Source: a virus. From it: a stretch of DNA of 36,049 bases. The DNA is taken from positions 1 through 36,049 of the IMG/VR virus record IMGVR_UViG_3300013132_002191, one strand, 5' to 3'. The notes beneath the pieces are model-generated. The model did no database searches. It was not told the DNA's origin and was given only the letters and a program-made list of their open reading frames with translations. Position 1 is the first letter of the stretch. The number at the start of each line of letters is the position of its first letter. Below are positions 33,367 through 36,049 of the stretch, one piece after another. Position numbers and translations under genes: made by a program.

Positions 33367-33873
33367 ATGACACTATTACTAAAAAACGGACCTTTTGATA
33401 TGTTTAAAGATTTTGACAAATTATTTGTAGGGTTTGATGATACCTACAATCGCATGTTGAAATTCCATGACGATGTGACCAAAAATGTTCCTAACTATCC
33501 TCCATATAACATTCGTAAGGTAGAAGATAACAAGTATGTTATTGAACTAGCTGTTGCTGGTTTTAGCCGTAACGATGTTGAAATTACTTTTGAGGACAAT
33601 AAACTAATTATCTCTGGTCGTACTTCTGATGATAATGACAATTTTCTTTTTAAGGGAATTGCCAACAGAGCTTTTACTCGTACTTTCTTCTTAGATGACA
33701 CTATTGAGATTAATGATGCATCTATGATTAATGGTATGTTAAAAATTGCTTTGGAAAAAATTATTCCTGAGCACAAAAAACCAAAAAAAATTGAAGTTAA
33801 GGAAACAGAATCTAAAACATCTAAAAGAACTTTGTTAACGGAGAAAAACAAACAAGATGACACTAACCTTTAA
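33367..33873 (+). CDS. hsp20: Small heat shock protein Hsp20 (IbpA-like)
   Basis: This is an ATP-independent holdase, common in marine T4-like phages and possibly used in head or scaffold assembly. The alpha-crystallin domain runs from PPYNIRKVEDNKYVIELAVAGF through KLIISGRT to NGMLKIALEKIIPE, where the C-terminal GxLxI-type motif reads GMLKIAL. The start at ATG 33367 follows GAGGAG; the open frame farther upstream has no good start. A lysine-rich tail is added. Confidence 0.94.
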   Translation: MTLLLKNGPFDMFKDFDKLFVGFDDTYNRMLKFHDDVTKNVPNYPPYNIRKVEDNKYVIELAVAGFSRNDVEITFEDNKLIISGRTSDDNDNFLFKGIANRAFTRTFFLDDTIEINDASMINGMLKIALEKIIPEHKKPKKIEVKETESKTSKRTLLTEKNKQDDTNL

Positions 33874-34021
33874 TATTCAGCAAATACTTGCGCGGATTCG
33901 TTATTGGTTAGGTAAAACGTTTGCGATGCCCAACTATGCTGAATTATATCTCTCTAAAAGCATAGACCGTGCAGACTTCGATTACAGAGAAAAATGCCTA
34001 AAGAACAAGGGACTATTATGA
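33857..34021 (+). CDS. Small DUF3563-like protein
   Basis: The 54-residue product begins MTLTFNIQQILARIRYWLG, and NYAELYLSKSIDRADFDYREK resembles the short proteobacterial family with the pattern YL..s.D.aD.e.R. It starts 17 bases before the hsp20 stop and its own stop overlaps the next start (ATGA). Function unknown. Confidence 0.6.
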   Translation: MTLTFNIQQILARIRYWLGKTFAMPNYAELYLSKSIDRADFDYREKCLKNKGLL

Positions 34022-34122
34022 AAATCCTAAAAAAGATTTGGCATGTTTTAGAAAGCATCGGTGAAGGAAGACGTATGCGAGTTAATAAACAAGTACAAGA
34101 ATACGTCAAAAATCGTACATAA
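34018..34122 (+). CDS. Very small basic protein
   Basis: The 34 residues (MKILKKIWHVLESIGEGRR and a further basic helix) form an amphipathic, positively charged helix. It is coupled to the gene before it by ATGA and is followed after 4 bases by a terminator, so it is the last gene of the hsp20 unit. Support is by context only. Confidence 0.5.
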   Translation: MKILKKIWHVLESIGEGRRMRVNKQVQEYVKNRT

Positions 34123-34126
34123 TAAA

Positions 34127-34154
34127 AGGGGCACAAAAGTGCCCCTATACTTTT
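34127..34154 (+). terminator. Rho-independent terminator of the hsp20 unit
   Basis: AGGGGCAC (34127-34134), loop AAAA, GTGCCCCT (34139-34146), then ATACTTTT. An 8-bp perfect stem. Confidence 0.9.
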
Positions 34155-34164
34155 AAGGATATAT

Positions 34165-34437
34165 ATGATAAAGATTATAAAATTGACCACAGGTGAAGAA
34201 ATTGTGGGTGACGTGAACGAGGATTATGCAATTAAAGACCCAGCAATTTTACAAATGGTTCCATCAAGAAATGATCCCAATAAAGCAGCATTGGCATTAA
34301 TTCCGTATGCTCCATATACTAAGAATTCTCGTGTTGAAATTAATACAGAACATATTATTTGGGAAGGTGAACCTGTAGAAGAACTTTATAATCAGTATAA
34401 TTCTATTTTTGGTAGTGGTATTCAAATTGCAAGATGA
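34165..34437 (+). CDS. LSm/Hfq-fold-like small phage protein
   Basis: The 90 residues open with MIKIIKLTTGEEIVGDV, the first two strands of an Sm-like barrel, followed by IKDPAILQMVPSR and a last strand near IIWEGEP. Small Sm-like proteins of this shape are common in marine T4-like phages. The KLTxGxxI and DP-x-IL blocks are shared with the gene at 7813. Ribosome site AAGGA at 34155. RNA binding is inferred only. Confidence 0.6.
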   Translation: MIKIIKLTTGEEIVGDVNEDYAIKDPAILQMVPSRNDPNKAALALIPYAPYTKNSRVEINTEHIIWEGEPVEELYNQYNSIFGSGIQIAR

Positions 34438-34739
34438 AAGACTACAAAAAACCAGGACCTGTAGTTTATATTGATCCTAGCACCAATCTGCCTAAATGTA
34501 ATCCCATCATCTGTGCGGATAAGTTCAACGAATATTTTGAAATAAAAGAGACTAACTATAAATGGATAGGCGGTCCTGTTGTGCATAAGTTCTATTATTC
34601 TATTTGTAATGATTGTGGGACAAGAACTATTACAAATAACGACAAGAAAAGAACTGATGAATCATATAAACGCGGCACTAATAGTAGTGGTGTTGACCCT
34701 GACGTAAAGGAAATGTTAGATGGCAGACAAGAAGCATAA
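34434..34739 (+). CDS. Hypothetical protein with Cys pair
   Basis: The 101-residue product has a PPVVYIDPSTN-like opening (GPVVYIDPSTNLPKCNPIICAD), and YSICNDCGTRTITNN with a Cys-x2-Cys that may bind zinc together with the two upstream cysteines. It starts in the stop of the LSm gene. Function not recognised. Confidence 0.7.
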   Translation: MKDYKKPGPVVYIDPSTNLPKCNPIICADKFNEYFEIKETNYKWIGGPVVHKFYYSICNDCGTRTITNNDKKRTDESYKRGTNSSGVDPDVKEMLDGRQEA

Positions 34740-34839
34740 TTCAATAGAAAAAAGAACTAGGCAGAATGGTAGTAAAACTGCTACTATGAATAAACAAACA
34801 AAAAGAAGTTATAAGAAATATAGGGGACAGGGAAGATAA
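34720..34839 (+). CDS. Small Lys/Arg-rich protein
   Basis: The 39 residues (MADKKHNSIEKRTRQNG and onward to KKYRGQGR) are strongly basic. The start lies 20 bases inside the previous gene, typical for this genome, but no strong ribosome site is visible. It might bind nucleic acid. Existence is moderately supported. Confidence 0.5.
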   Translation: MADKKHNSIEKRTRQNGSKTATMNKQTKRSYKKYRGQGR

Positions 34840-34857
34840 TAATACTGAGAGATTGAA

Positions 34858-35586
34858 ATGAAAAGAGCACTAGTTATAACACCGACAACAGGCGCGGATG
34901 TACTTAAAGATGCAGTTCTATCTGTAAAAAATCAAGACTATTCTAATGTAGAGCATCTTTTAGTTATTGATGGTGAAAAATTTAAAGATGCAACTTATGA
35001 AACACTAAAAGATATTGATCATAATGCTACAGTAGCAACTATTCCATATAATACTGGAGGCGATGGATTTTATGGACATAGAGTAATGGCGGCATTTAGT
35101 CATCTTTGTCCTCATGATTATATTCTTTTCTTGGACCAAGATAATTGGTATGACCCCAATCATGTATCAAGTTTAATCAAAGAGATAGAAGAATTTAATT
35201 ATGATTGGGCACACAGTCTAAGAAAAATTTATAGCAAAGATAAAGAGCTTATTTGTAATGATGACTGTGAATCTTTAGGTAGATGGCCTGTTTGGGTGAA
35301 GAACACTGAGCATTTGGTAGATTCAAGTTCATATTGCTTTACCAATTCTTTTCTACGAATGGTTGGGCATATTTGGGATTTTGGATGGGGAGCAGATAGA
35401 AGATTCTATATGATCATTAAAAATCAAATGAATCATAAAAACTATGGTTGCAGTAGTAAATATACTATGAACTATAGATTAGATGGTAATGAAGGTTCAG
35501 TTAAACCTGGATTTTTTACTCAAGGTAACGAGATCATGTCTAAAAAATATGGTGAAAATTTTCCATGGGCAAAGCAAATAAAATAA
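34858..35586 (+). CDS. GT2-like glycosyltransferase
   Basis: ALVITPTTGADVLKDAVLSVKNQDYSNVEHLLVIDG is a typical GT2 beginning, and YILFLDQDNWYDP is the DxD region with the canonical flanking aromatic residues. 242 residues is a minimal GT-A domain. It lies outside the main glycan island, and a late-promoter-like element follows it. Acceptor unknown. Confidence 0.82.
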   Translation: MKRALVITPTTGADVLKDAVLSVKNQDYSNVEHLLVIDGEKFKDATYETLKDIDHNATVATIPYNTGGDGFYGHRVMAAFSHLCPHDYILFLDQDNWYDPNHVSSLIKEIEEFNYDWAHSLRKIYSKDKELICNDDCESLGRWPVWVKNTEHLVDSSSYCFTNSFLRMVGHIWDFGWGADRRFYMIIKNQMNHKNYGCSSKYTMNYRLDGNEGSVKPGFFTQGNEIMSKKYGENFPWAKQIK

Positions 35587-35594
35587 TATAAATA
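35587..35594 (+). promoter_or_regulatory. Late-promoter-like TATAAATA before the tRNA
   Basis: An exact TATAAATA directly follows the stop of the GT2 gene and ends 3 bases before the tRNA. It is too close to the tRNA to make a normal 5' leader, so it may be chance in AT-rich DNA. Confidence 0.35.
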
Positions 35595-35597
35595 AAG

Positions 35598-35671
35598 CGC
35601 GGGTTGGTGAAACGGTATCACAGAGGACTCATAATCCTCAGTCTCTAGTTCGAATCTAGAACCCGCAACCA
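35598..35671 (+). tRNA. tRNA with anticodon CAU, initiator-like (fMet)
   Basis: A complete cloverleaf of 74 nt: acceptor CGCGGGT / ACCCGCA, D stem GTGA/TCAC, anticodon stem GAGGA/TCCTC with loop CTCATAA (anticodon CAT, 35630-35632), 4-base variable loop, T stem TCTAG/CTAGA with loop TTCGAAT, discriminator A and an encoded CCA. Position 1 is C and position 72 is A. This C1xA72 mismatch is the hallmark of bacterial initiator tRNA, and both ends resemble E. coli tRNA-fMet. Against it: the third pair of the anticodon stem is A-U rather than G-C, and pair 11-24 is U-A rather than A-U. Elongator Met or Ile2 remain possible. Confidence 0.9.
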
Positions 35672-35678
35672 TCACTTT

Positions 35679-35697
35679 TTGCAGATTGATTCTGCAA
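35679..35697. other. Perfect hairpin between convergent transcripts
   Basis: TTGCAGA (35679-35685), a 5-base loop, TCTGCAA (35691-35697). It lies in the 100-base gap between the tRNA and the only minus-strand gene. It has no long T run on the right (TGTCTTTATTT), so it may be a weak terminator or a processing signal. Nothing else is seen in this gap. Confidence 0.5.
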
Positions 35698-35771
35698 TGT
35701 CTTTATTTCCCATAGTAAAATAAGGAGCGTACCAAAGCATTATCCAGTACGCTACCCAAACATCAATAACA

Positions 35772-36047
35772 CTATTTGCTGTCATCTTTCTTTTCTTTAT
35801 CAGCTGCTCTTTGTGCAGCTGCTCCGGCCATTGCTGCTTCCTTGCCTGTTCCTGCTAACATTATACCTGATAATGTACCGCATAGGAATGTAGCTACCGG
35901 GATAATTAGTTCAAAGAATTTTTGATCAATTGGGCTGATTGCATTAAGTGGTTGCGTAACAAACATTATACTATAAAGAACTGTGAATACGATTCCGATG
36001 AGAGTAAATGCAAGACAACAACCTATAATGAACTTCAATCTAACCAT
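35772..36047 (-). CDS. Small two-helix membrane protein
   Basis: The 91-residue product has two hydrophobic helices, LKFIIGCCLAFTLIGIVFTV and a second starting FFELIIPVATFLCGTLSGIML, followed by an Ala-rich, charged tail (AAQRAADKEKKDDSK). A holin would have this shape, but so have many phage membrane proteins of unknown role. I recall similar hypotheticals from marine T4-like phages. It is the only minus-strand gene here, and its ribosome site is beyond the window edge. Confidence 0.7.
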   Translation of the reverse strand: MVRLKFIIGCCLAFTLIGIVFTVLYSIMFVTQPLNAISPIDQKFFELIIPVATFLCGTLSGIMLAGTGKEAAMAGAAAQRAADKEKKDDSK

Positions 36048-36049
36048 TA

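Noticed and set aside
33270-33398. A 42-codon frame in the hsp20 leader running into hsp20
   Set aside because: It has no ribosome site, overlaps the hsp20 start in another frame, and the segment is better explained as a structured leader. A leader peptide cannot be fully excluded.

Overview
This window is an AT-rich, densely packed stretch of a T4-like myovirus genome. Almost every gene is on the + strand and genes commonly overlap by 1-4 bases (ATGA or TAATG junctions). The T4 core is plain: scaffold (gp22-like), major capsid gp23, UvsY, UvsW, late sigma gp55, gp47/gp46, sliding clamp gp45, clamp loader gp44/gp62 and RegA. The order 22-23-(tail gene)-uvsY-uvsW-LSm-55 ... 47-46 ... 45-44-62-regA, with peptide deformylase, Hsp20, CobS/CobT-like genes and small LSm-like genes, resembles marine and alphaproteobacterial T4-like phages more than enteric T4. 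No photosynthesis gene is seen. The host cannot be named from this window.

Layout. 1-5.0 kb: scaffold with a very recent 219-bp internal duplication, capsid gene, terminator, a free-standing EDxHD homing endonuclease gene behind a hairpin that can hide its ribosome site, then a late promoter and a tail-tube-fold gene. 5.0-8.8 kb: a glycosyltransferase, uvsY, uvsW, an LSm-like gene and gp55. 8.8-17.1 kb: an accessory operon with a sigma70-like promoter: queE, a small gene, folE, a GT-B glycosyltransferase, a DpdA/TGT-like transglycosylase, a QueD-like T-fold protein, a second GT-B glycosyltransferase, galE, queD and a 2OG-Fe(II) oxygenase. 17.1-19.9 kb: gp47/gp46. 19.9-24.4 kb: peptide deformylase, a hypothetical gene, and a CobT-like VWA / CobS-like AAA+ pair, each with its own near-perfect sigma70 promoter, closed by a terminator. 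24.4-30.3 kb: a glycan island (GT10 fucosyltransferase, several other glycosyltransferases, an APH-fold kinase, a nucleotidyltransferase-HAD fusion). 30.3-33.3 kb: clamp, clamp loader and RegA. 33.3-36 kb: a late-promoter hsp20 unit with a ROSE-like leader, tiny genes, a terminator, a second LSm gene, a GT2 glycosyltransferase, an initiator-like tRNA(CAU), and one membrane-protein gene on the minus strand.

How it may work together. The most striking unit is the 8.8-17 kb operon. FolE, QueD and QueE make 7-carboxy-7-deazaguanine (CDG), and a DpdA-like enzyme could put a 7-deazaguanine into phage DNA. No queC is present in the window, which would fit CDG or a derivative. Two glycosyltransferases and GalE are translationally coupled into the same operon, and one glycosyltransferase and the DpdA end in the identical octapeptide SSLEDLFA encoded by different codons. 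That tail looks like a sliding-clamp-binding peptide. I infer, without proof, a replication-coupled DNA hypermodification system in which a deazaguanine base may be further glycosylated. Other items worth a look are the putative RNA thermometer on hsp20, the hairpin control of the homing endonuclease, and the pairing of a peptide deformylase with a tRNA that carries the C1xA72 initiator mismatch.
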